The notes beneath the pieces were generated by a model. It searched no databases and had not been told where the DNA came from. It worked only from the letters and a program-made list of their open reading frames with translations. A DNA stretch of 64,000 bases from positions 1,054,001-1,118,000 of the forward strand of contig JAHDYR010000053.1 of assembly GCA_019828565.1 (NCBI GenBank), read 5' to 3'. Each line of letters opens with the position of its first letter. Positions within the stretch are counted from its first letter, which is position 1. The position numbers and the translations under genes are program-made. Of this stretch, positions 19,691-27,268 are shown one piece after another. Source of the stretch: Carpediemonas membranifera. Lineage: Eukaryota; Fornicata.

Positions 19691-20908
19691 ATGAGTGCTG
19701 CAGTGACCAAGCTGGTCACACTCACTCGTGCCGTGAACCTCGAGCTCAGCCAGGCCCTGCCAGAGCCGAAGCTCATTCCGTTCGTGCCGATGGCACCGGT
19801 CAGGCCTGGGTTCATGACCATCGAGTACGGTCATATATCGCTCACCCCAGCGATGAAGAGGCGCCTCCGTGTCTATCGAGATTGGTCAGCGAAGAGCAAC
19901 TTGACCGACGAGCAGGATGATAGATACGAGCGTGATCACGGCGACATCACCAAGCTCCGCAGAGTGCTCTCTGTGAAGACTGACGGGGTATCTGTTGCTG
20001 TGACCGTTTGGGTGGGTCGCGAGAAATACCGTGGGGGTCGGGTGGCTGACCGGCCCACGTACAAAAAGGGTAACAAAAACAAGCGGGCTCGGCTCGGTCA
20101 GGATGACGCCGAGGCTACTCCTGCCCCGGACATTCAAGCTCTCATGGGCTTCGACCCTGGTGCTCGGTCGCTGGGCGGCTACACGATCCGCCGCCCAGGC
20201 GGGCAGGGTGTATCTGGCGTACTCGCTAAGTGTGGCTACACTGCCACCCCCTCTTTCCGCGTGAATATGAGCGCAGCATCGTTCAAAACGACAAGTCTAG
20301 AGGCTCTCAAACAGTCGATTAGGTTTGTCCATGAGAACATCGTTCAGATCATCAACGAGGGGACGAGAAAGTGTTTCCGCCGTGCGACTTTTGCCAATCA
20401 CTGTCTGCGCCTGAAGCACTTCGCCCGGGCTGGACGTCAACTCCTGGATGATCTCGGCGGGCGCACCCCGGAGCCCATTCACCTCAAAGTCGCGTATGGG
20501 GCTGCACTGTTCGGTTCTGCCGGCACTCCCTCCTGTGCTCCGTACCGCCACTTTGCTCGAGCACTTCCTGGCATAATGCTCCGGCACAACGTCGTCGTGA
20601 CAGTCACGATGGTCTCCGAATTCCGCACTTCCATCGTGTGCCCATACTGCAAAGCACACTTCAGACGTGTGGTGCACACATACCGCACCATGCTCTGCCA
20701 GAATCCCGCGTGCGAGGGAGCTCCATGGCGCGTTGAACGGCTACGTCGGCATCCCGAGCAGAGAGACATACTTCTCAATCTCTCTCACCGAGATAAGAGC
20801 GCCAGCGAGAACATCCTTTGGTGCACCTACGATGCAACTTCAGATCAGATGGAGCAATCTCCTTTCCACTACGACTCCCAGAGAGGTGCTCTTCCTCGCT
20901 ATCATTAA
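19691..20908 (+). CDS. Fanzor (eukaryotic TnpB-like RNA-guided nuclease), 405 aa
   Basis: Fanzor proteins are eukaryotic relatives of TnpB, the ancestor of Cas12: RNA-guided DNA nucleases of transposons. RuvC-I is MGFDPGARSLGGY with Asp155. A Glu is missing at the usual RuvC-II position (segment VAYGAALFGSAG), but SEFRTS carries Glu310, the alternative acid of the rearranged Fanzor active site. A zinc ribbon follows at once (CPYC ... CQNPAC), then RuvC-III SHRDKSASENILW with Asp368, the RD..A..N pattern. The first in-frame ATG is at 19691; the frame stays open upstream to about 19409 without an ATG, so an unseen 5' exon or non-ATG start is possible. All catalytic residues are present, so the enzyme may be active. 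Confidence 0.88.
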   Translation: MSAAVTKLVTLTRAVNLELSQALPEPKLIPFVPMAPVRPGFMTIEYGHISLTPAMKRRLRVYRDWSAKSNLTDEQDDRYERDHGDITKLRRVLSVKTDGVSVAVTVWVGREKYRGGRVADRPTYKKGNKNKRARLGQDDAEATPAPDIQALMGFDPGARSLGGYTIRRPGGQGVSGVLAKCGYTATPSFRVNMSAASFKTTSLEALKQSIRFVHENIVQIINEGTRKCFRRATFANHCLRLKHFARAGRQLLDDLGGRTPEPIHLKVAYGAALFGSAGTPSCAPYRHFARALPGIMLRHNVVVTVTMVSEFRTSIVCPYCKAHFRRVVHTYRTMLCQNPACEGAPWRVERLRRHPEQRDILLNLSHRDKSASENILWCTYDATSDQMEQSPFHYDSQRGALPRYH

Positions 20909-21017
20909 CTTGCTAAGTTGAGCAAGCACGCGCTGCAGCGCGCGTGATATGCAGCGCACGATTGATAGAGTATGATGAACCACACTGCGATCCTGATGCT
21001 GCTTGGATCACTGTGTG
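20909..21017 (+). other. Structured region after Fanzor; candidate guide (omega/fRNA-like) RNA
   Basis: Immediately after the stop come two adjacent hairpins: CTTGCT-AAGTTG-AGCAAG (20909-20926) and CACGCGC-TGCAGC-GCGCGTG (20927-20946). A third imperfect one lies at about 20981-21017, where CACACTGCGATCC faces GGATCACTGTGTG. In known Fanzor and TnpB loci the guide RNA is encoded at the 3' end of the gene and runs to the element end. Assignment as guide RNA is inference. Confidence 0.4.
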
Positions 21018-21022
21018 TTTTG

Positions 21023-21040
21023 GACTCAACAATTCTAATC
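21023..21040 (+). repeat. Right direct repeat, part 1
   Basis: 18 nt identical to the first 18 nt of the left repeat at 19425. Confidence 0.75.
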
Positions 21041-21097
21041 GATTTATACATGTATAAAAGTGTTACGTAACCCACTGGTCCAACACTGTCAGCGGCC

Positions 21098-21121
21098 CAA
21101 TTCTAATCCTGCGCGGCACAC
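21098..21121 (+). repeat. Right direct repeat, part 2
   Basis: 24 nt identical to the last 24 nt of the left repeat (19432-19455), overlapping part 1 in content by CAATTCTAATC. Confidence 0.75.
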
Positions 21122-21240
21122 TGGAAAAAGCCTTGCTGGCTGCTTGGAGGCTCAGACTGCTGACAGGAGCGTGTCCCTTACATGCTAACAGTATAGAATA
21201 CGTATAAAACAGACAAATCGAGAGAACCTGCAAATCATAT

Positions 21241-22617
21241 TTACATCTCGACGTCGTCGACGGTGTTACCCGTGATGAGCTCCTTCTCCCACTGGTCACA
21301 GAACTCCTCGGACCGCCGCACGTCGAGGAACAGGTCCCTGCACTTGACGAAATGCTCCTCCTGGATCTCCTCCATGTTGTCCCGCCGGGCTACGAGATGG
21401 GCGGTGGTGAGCAGTTGCATGGCATACCGGATGGACGTCTCAGTGCCGATGGTCACCAGATAATCCATGGCGTCCTCGTCGATCGAGTCGATGCCCTCAG
21501 CGTCCGCCCGGAGCTGCAGGATCTTCTGGATGTCTGCAGCGTCGTACGGCTTCGTGATGATGATGTTCATGCGGTCCAGCATGTCCGCGGGGATGCCGTG
21601 GGGCGAGACAGTGTCGGTGCCCCTGATCTTGGTGTTCTCGCCCCTGTTGGTGGCCATGATGATGATGGGGGCCGTGCTCTGCTCCATCGCGCGGTTCATG
21701 AACGAGAAGCACTCGATGTCAAGCATGTGGGCCTCATCGATGAACAGCACACCGGGCACAATGGTCGCGCGGCCCTCCTCCCGCCACTCGGCTACCTTCT
21801 TATCGACGGACTGGCGCACCTCCGGGTTGATCTCACCAGTGGCACCGCTGAACAAGGCCATGAAGCCCTGTGCCCTCGAGTTGATCACGTCGATCTCATG
21901 CAGGTTAACGGTGTGTGAAACGTGCTTGCGCTTCTGCAGCTCACCAGCGGGGGTCTCGACGAGGCGGGTGCCTGGGCCCTGGGCGTCGTAGTCGCGGGTT
22001 TTGGACCAGGACCGGCCGAGCTTGGTCACCTTTCCGCTCGCCTTGTCGATAGAGATGACGTCGCCGGGAGTGACCTTGTCGGCTTCCATGGCGTCAATCA
22101 TCTTGGCGCCGAGGTCGTACTCAGCCTCCATATCGGTCGTCTTCAGGGTGATGCGGCCAACCTTGTCGCCAGTGCCGTCAGTGGGGCGCTCGACGACCCA
22201 TTCGACGACCTCGCCCTCGACGAGCTCGGTCTCCTCCTGGATGCGGAGGCCAATGGACTTACGCATCGACTGGGTCAGGGATTCGGTCTTGTTGAACTCG
22301 TGGGAGAAGAACTCGGAGCCAGAGACGGATGTAAACGGGATGTCAGCGCCTAGCTCCCGGGAAATGGCCATGGCGATGGCAGTCTTGCCACTAGCAGGAG
22401 GACCGGCGATTAGGATACCACGGCCAGCAATCGCACCAGCTTGGATCATCTTGACAATGATACCAGCCGACTTACGGGCCGTCTTCTGGCCAACGAGGCC
22501 TTGGCTCTCCTCGCGGGCGTTCAGCCTATCGTCAAGCCCAAGGCCGCGAATATGTGAATGTGCACTAACACGCTCGACAGTAGGAACAGCCGTTTCCGTG
22601 GCACCAGGAATCTCCAT
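21241..22617 (-). CDS. RUVBL2: RuvB-like AAA+ ATPase 2 (reptin), 458 aa
   Basis: A hexameric AAA+ ATPase that, with RuvBL1, serves INO80/SWR1/TIP60 chromatin remodelling and snoRNP assembly. It opens with the reptin signature RVSAHSHIRGLGLDD, has Walker A GPPASGKT (residues 72-79), the inserted OB domain (about 125-235) and Walker B FIDEAHMLDIE. Sensor segments ATNRG and the SPHGIP loop are intact. The RuvBL2-type wording HSHIRGLGLDD and GATGEI separates it from RuvBL1. Length is normal (human 463). The stop TAA overlaps TGTAAATA. A four-codon upstream frame (Met-Lys-Arg-stop) lies about 20 nt before the ATG. Confidence 0.96.
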   Translation of the reverse strand: MEIPGATETAVPTVERVSAHSHIRGLGLDDRLNAREESQGLVGQKTARKSAGIIVKMIQAGAIAGRGILIAGPPASGKTAIAMAISRELGADIPFTSVSGSEFFSHEFNKTESLTQSMRKSIGLRIQEETELVEGEVVEWVVERPTDGTGDKVGRITLKTTDMEAEYDLGAKMIDAMEADKVTPGDVISIDKASGKVTKLGRSWSKTRDYDAQGPGTRLVETPAGELQKRKHVSHTVNLHEIDVINSRAQGFMALFSGATGEINPEVRQSVDKKVAEWREEGRATIVPGVLFIDEAHMLDIECFSFMNRAMEQSTAPIIIMATNRGENTKIRGTDTVSPHGIPADMLDRMNIIITKPYDAADIQKILQLRADAEGIDSIDEDAMDYLVTIGTETSIRYAMQLLTTAHLVARRDNMEEIQEEHFVKCRDLFLDVRRSEEFCDQWEKELITGNTVDDVEM

Positions 22618-22871
22618 GCACTTTGAGAATCAACGCTTCATTGCATGAAAAATTGTTAAACTGCGGACGATCAACCTGACGCCTCAGTCCGCCAAGTCGG
22701 TCGCTTTTACCTGGTACAGACGCCTCAATCGCCCGTCAGAGTCACGCATTTCTTTCTAGCGGTGTTTTTGACCCTCCATTTCTGTCGGAACAAAACTGAG
22801 TCGCCTGACAGCGAAGTGCCCCCAAAAGAGGATGGAAGCCTGGCACTGCCATGACACATCATGATTCGTGT

Positions 22872-23091
22872 TTACGAGTATAAAATAGGATAATCAATGG
22901 ACAGCTGGTGTCCGTCACCGGTGTCGAACTTGAGGTTGGTACGGACAACAACCTTGGCCTTGGTGGCAACAGCCCCCATGGTGGCGAGAGACGATGTACA
23001 GGGTCACGCCAGCGAAGACAGGGGAGCCAAGGTCAGCGTGCGAGGCGGGCGGAGGACTGCCTTGCGACTGCTGGCTATTCACCTCAGACAT
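22872..23091 (-). pseudogene. Small unidentified coding segment with a frame break
   Basis: An ATG at 23089-23091 overlaps the stop of the TPGS1-like frame and opens a frame starting MSEVNSQQSQGSP that reads plausibly to VTLYIVSRHH. It then runs into a GGGGG run (plus strand 22973-22977). One G fewer would join it to a second plausible frame, KAKVVVRTNLKFDTGDG..., ending at a TAA that overlaps GTAAAC, the usual poly(A)-like signal. It may be a separate small gene of about 72 codons or a C-terminal part of the neighbour, broken by a homopolymer indel. I do not recognise the product. Confidence 0.35.
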
Positions 23092-23790
23092 GAGGTCTCG
23101 GCCAGCGCGAGGACGAATTCATCAGCAGTCGGCAGTCGACTCGGCCTGGCATTCAGACATGACCCCACTGCCTCCCGGATCGGCTGGGACGCCGGGGCGG
23201 TGGTGGATGGCATGGCTGCGAGCTCAATGAGGGTGTCGACGAGCCGGTCGGCTGGGACGGCAGAGTCGAGCTTGGCCTGGACGCCCTCGAGGAACGCACC
23301 GTAGAAGAAGAGCAGCTCGAACAGACGCACGTAGTGTGCAGTGGCAAGCTTGTTCCCGTCAACCCATCCCGCGAGCCGGGAAATGGCAAAGATCCTCGCC
23401 GTCATCTCCGGGGGGAAGTCAGGGCACAGCAGCCGCACCCACTGGTGCCAGTCCTGCTCAGGGAGTGCGCTGTCGATGACACTGGTGGTCTTCTTGAGCT
23501 GTACACACAGGGACCATCTGTTGAGCGTCGTCCGGCTGGAGTAGTCGTACTCCCGGAACAGGACGTTACGTCCGGACATGACACTGGCAAAACTGGGTAA
23601 TGCTATCGCGTAGTAAAGCAGATACGTACTAGTTGGCAAGTTCTCGCGCTGCTTGACCTTCAGGCACATTCTGTATGACGTTCAAGGCATCCTGGACGTA
23701 AACATCCAGACTAAACCGGTCAATATACTCTTTAGGACTCCATTTGAATCGTTCCTCTTCCAATTTGGCCTGTCGAGAGGGATTTTGCAT
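23079..23790 (-). CDS. Tubulin polyglutamylase complex subunit 1-like (224 aa, one intron)
   Basis: Exon 1 is 23630-23790 and exon 2 is 23079-23592, with a 37-nt intron. The spliced N-terminal part reads YVQDALNVIQNVPEGQAARE then LANYFASVM, the DPY30/RIIa-like helical hairpin pattern found in TPGS1 (Y.rDaL...le.rPe.p..fLa.YF). Further on, a helical stretch with HYVRLFELLFFYGAFLEGVQ and a late T..EFv segment fit the TPGS1 layout. TPGS1 is a non-catalytic subunit that brings tubulin polyglutamylase to axonemes and cytoplasmic microtubules. Assignment is by pattern only. The start at 23790 is the only ATG near the conserved region. The stop at 23079 is not followed by the usual (A/G)TAAA, so the true C-terminus may lie further on. 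Confidence 0.5.
23593..23629 (-). other. Intron of the TPGS1-like gene (37 nt)
   Basis: Minus strand: begins GTACGT and ends ATTACCCAG, the same 3' nine bases as the MRT4 intron. Removal joins ...ARELANY to FASVMSGRNV in frame; unspliced, exon 1 hits TAG inside the donor. Confidence 0.85.
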
Positions 23791-23840
23791 GCTGGCGACG
23801 ATGACCGGGCTAAAACTGCACACGTGCGCTGGAGCTGATC

Positions 23841-24218
23841 TCACCCATCCAGGCCGGTCTTCTCAGCAGCCCGGTCCTCCCGCATCATCTTCACGGCTCT
23901 GGCGACCATTCTCTGTCGCCACTCGGCCTCCTCCTCGGCCTCATCGCGGTCCATCATCGGCGGCACCTGGACAATGGTGGCACGCTCATTATCCATAGCA
24001 ATGACTGCGCTCTTCATCTGGTCGCTGATGATGGTCTTATCGACTGCCACAGGCGCAGCACTCGTTTCCTTTTCTTTCTTCTCGTACTGCTCGTAATCAG
24101 ACACAAATCCAAAGCTATCAGACTCATAACTGTCATATGCATCAGATTCGTCGCTCATTTCCCTTCCAAAGCTCCGAACCGAGATCTCCGTCGCACCATC
24201 AACCGAAACATGCCTCAT
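23841..24218 (-). CDS. Small acidic protein, unknown (105-125 aa)
   Basis: Not recognised. The best start is ATG at 24158 (MSDESDAYDSYESDSFGF, 105 aa); an earlier in-frame ATG at 24218 adds 20 residues. The first third is Ser/Asp/Tyr-rich and acidic, and the last third is a charged helix (EAEEEAEWRQRMVARAVKMM). It lies between RarA and the TPGS1-like gene, all on the minus strand, with about 50 nt to the next ATG. No poly(A)-like element follows its stop, which lowers confidence. Confidence 0.45.
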   Translation of the reverse strand: MRHVSVDGATEISVRSFGREMSDESDAYDSYESDSFGFVSDYEQYEKKEKETSAAPVAVDKTIISDQMKSAVIAMDNERATIVQVPPMMDRDEAEEEAEWRQRMVARAVKMMREDRAAEKTGLDG

Positions 24219-24258
24219 GTAACAAAGTAAATGCCTGCTAGCCTTTACAACACCCCTC

Positions 24259-25581
24259 TCAGTCGATCTCATACTCCACCGGCTGGGGCAGGGCCGTCTC
24301 CTCATAGAACCGCACCCCCTCCATGCCGGCGGGGAGGTATTCCTGCTGGCAGTAGCCCCCGAAGCTGTGGGGGTACTTGTACTCGGCATGAGCACCCATA
24401 CTCTCGTGGACGTCCGTGGGGGCGTTCCTGAGGTGCATGGGGACAGGCTGGGGTGGGTGGGTCCGTAGCAGATCCATGGCTGCGTCCAGGCCCCTGTACG
24501 CCGAGCATGACTTCGGGGCCCGGCATAGTGCCACTGTACACTCTGCCAGGAAGATGCGGGCCTCAGGCATGCCCGTGGCGTGGACGGCGTTGAGGGTGGC
24601 GCTTGCTAGGGGAAGCATCGACGTGTCCGCCACGCCAATGTCCTCGGCCGCAGAGATGATCAGCCGACGAGCGATGAACTCGGGCTGCTCGCCGTGGTGC
24701 AGCATCACCGCGAGCCAGTATAGCGCCCCGTCGACTGCGGACCCGCGGACGGACTTGATGAACGCGCTGATGTAGTCATAATGCATGTCTCCCATCCTAT
24801 CGTATTCCCCGAATATATGGTCGACCGCCCGACCCACCAGACCCTCGGTGACAACCACAGCACCGTCTGGAGCCCTGCTTTCTTTCTCTCCGAGGGTGAC
24901 AGCGAAGTCGAGGCAGTTTAAGGCTCGCCTGGCGTCACCCCCGCAACTAGAGCACAGCTTCGCCATAGCCGGACCCTGTACGACAATGTCCTTCATGCCC
25001 AGGCCCTTGGGGGAGTTCAAGGCGTTGACCAGGATGCCGCAGACGTCTGTGGGAGTCAGAGGTTCGAGCTTGGTGACGAATAGGCGGGAGCGGAGAGCCC
25101 CGACGACACTGAACCCGGGGTTCTCAGTCGTTGCCCCAATGAATATGATCGTGCCGTCCTCGATAGGCCCCAGCAACGCCTCCTGGACGTTTTTTGCCCA
25201 CCGGTGGATTTCGTCGACAAAGACGAGGGTCGCCTCCTTCCTCGCACGACGCTCCTTGGCCGCCGCAAGGACGTCTCGCAGGTCCTTCAGCCCGGCCATA
25301 GACGCATGCATGGGGATGAAAGTAGCATGAGTGTGCGCGGCGAGGAGTCGGGCTATCGTCGTCTTCCCAATGCCGGGAGGGCCGTATATAACCATCGACG
25401 GAAGCCGCTTGGTCCCTTTGTGCATTCGTACTACATCCCACATGGATGATGTGCCATGACCTATTACTTCTTCCAGCGAGCGGGGCCGCATTCTGTCCGC
25501 AAGGGGCGTTCTTTCGTCATATAGTTGTTTGTTATCAGCTAAAGCGCCCATCGACGCTTGCTGTCCGAAATAACGCTGCAT
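24259..25581 (-). CDS. RarA/MgsA/WRNIP1-family AAA+ ATPase (440 aa)
   Basis: A replication-fork maintenance ATPase acting at stalled forks and sites of polymerase exchange. It is collinear with RarA: LADRMRPRSLEEVIGHG, Walker A GPPGIGKTT, Walker B VFVDEIHRW, sensor GATTENPGFSVVGALRSR, and the C-terminal tetramerisation part with EFIARRLIISAAEDIGVAD. Unlike animal WRNIP1 it has no N-terminal UBZ finger, only about 30 residues before the AAA domain. TGTAAAGG lies 15 nt past the stop. It faces the small Tim gene across a shared upstream region holding four AAACTGC motifs. Confidence 0.93.
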   Translation of the reverse strand: MQRYFGQQASMGALADNKQLYDERTPLADRMRPRSLEEVIGHGTSSMWDVVRMHKGTKRLPSMVIYGPPGIGKTTIARLLAAHTHATFIPMHASMAGLKDLRDVLAAAKERRARKEATLVFVDEIHRWAKNVQEALLGPIEDGTIIFIGATTENPGFSVVGALRSRLFVTKLEPLTPTDVCGILVNALNSPKGLGMKDIVVQGPAMAKLCSSCGGDARRALNCLDFAVTLGEKESRAPDGAVVVTEGLVGRAVDHIFGEYDRMGDMHYDYISAFIKSVRGSAVDGALYWLAVMLHHGEQPEFIARRLIISAAEDIGVADTSMLPLASATLNAVHATGMPEARIFLAECTVALCRAPKSCSAYRGLDAAMDLLRTHPPQPVPMHLRNAPTDVHESMGAHAEYKYPHSFGGYCQQEYLPAGMEGVRFYEETALPQPVEYEID

Positions 25582-25648
25582 AGATGGTTTGCTTACGCTG
25601 TCTTGGGCCCTTCAGCAGCAACCGATCTTGCGTCCGGCGACCATAGCC

Positions 25649-25760
25649 AAAACTGCACTCCACTGGAATGAGCAAGAGTTTGCTACTATGATCCGACAAA
25701 CTGCATTGCACTCACCCAAACTGCCATTTCGCTCAACAGATCATCTGGACATAAACTGCA
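25649..25760. promoter_or_regulatory. Cluster of four AAACTGC motifs in a divergent promoter
   Basis: AAACTGC occurs at about 25650, 25698, 25718 and 25753, all in the same orientation, between the divergent starts of RarA (25581) and the small Tim gene (25787). Read in gene orientation, TGCAGTTT also lies 30-50 nt upstream of the starts at 23790, 59027 and (as CGCAGTTT) 22617. The AACTG core resembles a Myb-type site; the role is inference. Confidence 0.4.
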
Positions 25761-25786
25761 CCATTCAGATTGTCGCATTGTCCCAA

Positions 25787-26102
25787 ATGGCTCTGTCGAA
25801 GAACGTTGACGCTATCATTCGCTCTGAACAGGATCTTGGTTGGTTATAGCCCCAAGTTTTTTACTCAGACCGCCGCGTGGAAGGCGAGAGGAATGCTTTC
25901 GAGTGGCGTCAGTCCATTTCTCACATCACGAACCTCTGCTTCGAGAAATGCTTCAACGGTCGTTTTATTACACCCCGTTCGATTGCCCGTGCGAAGAACT
26001 GTGGTCGGCTCTACAAGGAGACGAGCGGTACGTCCCCATCCCAACCCTTAGTCAGATTACGTCACTGAGCTGCTCCTCGACCTCCAGGACGTCTCTGTGT
26101 AA
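25787..26102 (+). CDS. Small Tim (Tim8/9/10/13-family) chaperone, 85 aa, two introns
   Basis: Exons 25787-25838, 25869-26027 and 26056-26102 (52+159+47 nt) give a continuous 85-residue protein, the normal small-Tim length. It has an N-terminal helix (EQDLDRRVEGERNAFEWRQS), then HITNLCFEKCF, a proper CX3C, a loop, and NCGRLYKETSDYVTELLLDL, the second helix with the C..RY.....V pattern. Small Tims escort hydrophobic precursors across the intermembrane space of mitochondria or mitochondrion-related organelles. The second CX3C is incomplete: Arg (CGT) stands where the first Cys (TGT) is expected. The two introns are 30 and 28 nt. The gene converges on the UVSSA-like gene. I infer splicing from frame and motif restoration only. 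Confidence 0.72.
25839..25868 (+). other. Intron 1 of the small Tim gene (30 nt)
   Basis: Starts GTTGGT and ends TTTACTCAG. Removal joins SEQDL to DRRVEGERN via a split Asp codon (G|AC) and bypasses an in-frame TAG in the intron. Confidence 0.7.
26028..26055 (+). other. Intron 2 of the small Tim gene (28 nt)
   Basis: Starts GTACGT and ends CTTAGTCAG, 28 nt like three other introns here. Removal extends the helix to DYVTELLLDLQ through a split codon (G|AT). Confidence 0.78.
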
Positions 26103-26192
26103 GCTAGGCATCACATCATATGTCTCTACCGCCCCAGCCCGCTTTATGTGTCTAAATGATCGATTAGTCATGGTCCCTTTGATGTCAGAAAG

Positions 26193-27149
26193 TCAAGAAG
26201 GATTTAAATGCCCCCCAGCCTTCTCTAACAGTGCCCGCGCCTTGGCCTTTAGCCCAGCAGCACCCTCGACCTTCGCCCTGACGAGCTCGTCGACCTCATC
26301 CCTCTGTGCGGCCACCCTGTCGTGCACCCGGCGCACCTTAGCGACAGCCTCGTCCATCTCACGGGTGAGCGTCTGCCGCACTGCCGGTCCGATCTCATCG
26401 CCCCATGACTCGAATCTCCCTGCGAGGACGAAGTCTGGCTGTGGGGTCGCCTCTGTGGTGACGACACCTGCAGCATACTGAACGGTGATGTCGTCGTCGA
26501 CGAAGGTGGGCAGATTTGGGTCAGCTGGAACCTCCGGCAGCTTCCCAGTACTACCGCATGCCAGCGCGTAGAGCACGGTCGGGGGTGGGTGGAGCCTCAG
26601 CCGATGGGAGTCGAGCAGGGCGCAGGCCTGGTCCAACGCCCGCTGCTGCGAGTCGACCCACTTGCTCAGTCGATCATACATCTGCCTGGGTGTCCTGCTG
26701 ATGGGCGCGGTCTCGAGGCAGAGAACCCTCCCAACATTAACCCGGGCCGACGCCAGTGTAGGGAACCGGACGCCGTGTGCATCGACCCACAGCCCCAGGG
26801 TGTGGTGGTAGACCATGGCTAGGGTCCTAGACTCATCCTTGGTTGCGGACTTCGGTGGTTTCAGCACCGCGAGTGTCGTGATGGCGGAGAGCTTGCCGAC
26901 GATCTCTGGACGCGTCGCGGCGATGTTCATGAAGAGATAGTTGAGCAGTTCGATAGCGTTCATGCGCACATTAGCTTTCTGGTCCTGCATGCGGAATAAG
27001 GCACATTTGACGGCATGTCTAGCGGCAAGCACATTCTTCTTGGAGATTCGCTTGATGTATTTCAACTCATCCTGCAGTAATGGCTGTGAACTGTCAATGA
27101 CATCGTTCACGTAGCGTGGTATTGCCTTCAGCGCAATCTGCGAGTCCAT
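26193..27149 (-). CDS. UVSSA-like protein with VHS/ENTH-type N-terminal domain (318 aa)
   Basis: Residues about 1-140 form an all-helical repeat: ...KNVLAARHAVKCALFRMQD, then ANVRMNAIELLNYLFMN and a W..+.G..FP.LA segment. This matches the VHS-like domain of UV-stimulated scaffold protein A (A...L...L....a..R..a..i...LF... then W...fG..y..L..G). A late segment DFVLAGRFESWGDE recalls UVSSA's C-terminal FAGKFEPV, and the C-terminus is a charged coiled coil. UVSSA joins CSA/CSB and TFIIH at stalled RNA polymerase II in transcription-coupled repair. It is shorter than animal UVSSA (about 709 aa). A generic ENTH/VHS protein is the alternative. Confidence 0.5.
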   Translation of the reverse strand: MDSQIALKAIPRYVNDVIDSSQPLLQDELKYIKRISKKNVLAARHAVKCALFRMQDQKANVRMNAIELLNYLFMNIAATRPEIVGKLSAITTLAVLKPPKSATKDESRTLAMVYHHTLGLWVDAHGVRFPTLASARVNVGRVLCLETAPISRTPRQMYDRLSKWVDSQQRALDQACALLDSHRLRLHPPPTVLYALACGSTGKLPEVPADPNLPTFVDDDITVQYAAGVVTTEATPQPDFVLAGRFESWGDEIGPAVRQTLTREMDEAVAKVRRVHDRVAAQRDEVDELVRAKVEGAAGLKAKARALLEKAGGHLNPS

Positions 27150-27268
27150 TCACATCTCGTACTGCCCCACACAGTCGCCCCGAGTCAAGCAACGCTGATA
27201 CAGCCACGCCGCATGTTATGTGGGGGAATTTATGGTAAAATATGGCTATGATCAAGCCGTACGGTCTA

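Larger units (their letters stand above)
19425..21121 (+). mobile_element. Fanzor-carrying insertion bounded by direct repeats
   Basis: A Fanzor gene (19691-20908) and structured 3' sequence lie between direct repeats. A 31-nt segment at 19425-19455 (starting GACTCAACAATTCTAATCCT) recurs on the right as two overlapping parts: its first 18 nt at 21023-21040 and its last 24 nt at 21098-21121, sharing CAATTCTAATC. This looks like one right-hand copy split by a 57-58 bp insertion with an 11-bp duplication. Exact element ends are uncertain; no recombinase gene accompanies it. Confidence 0.6.
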
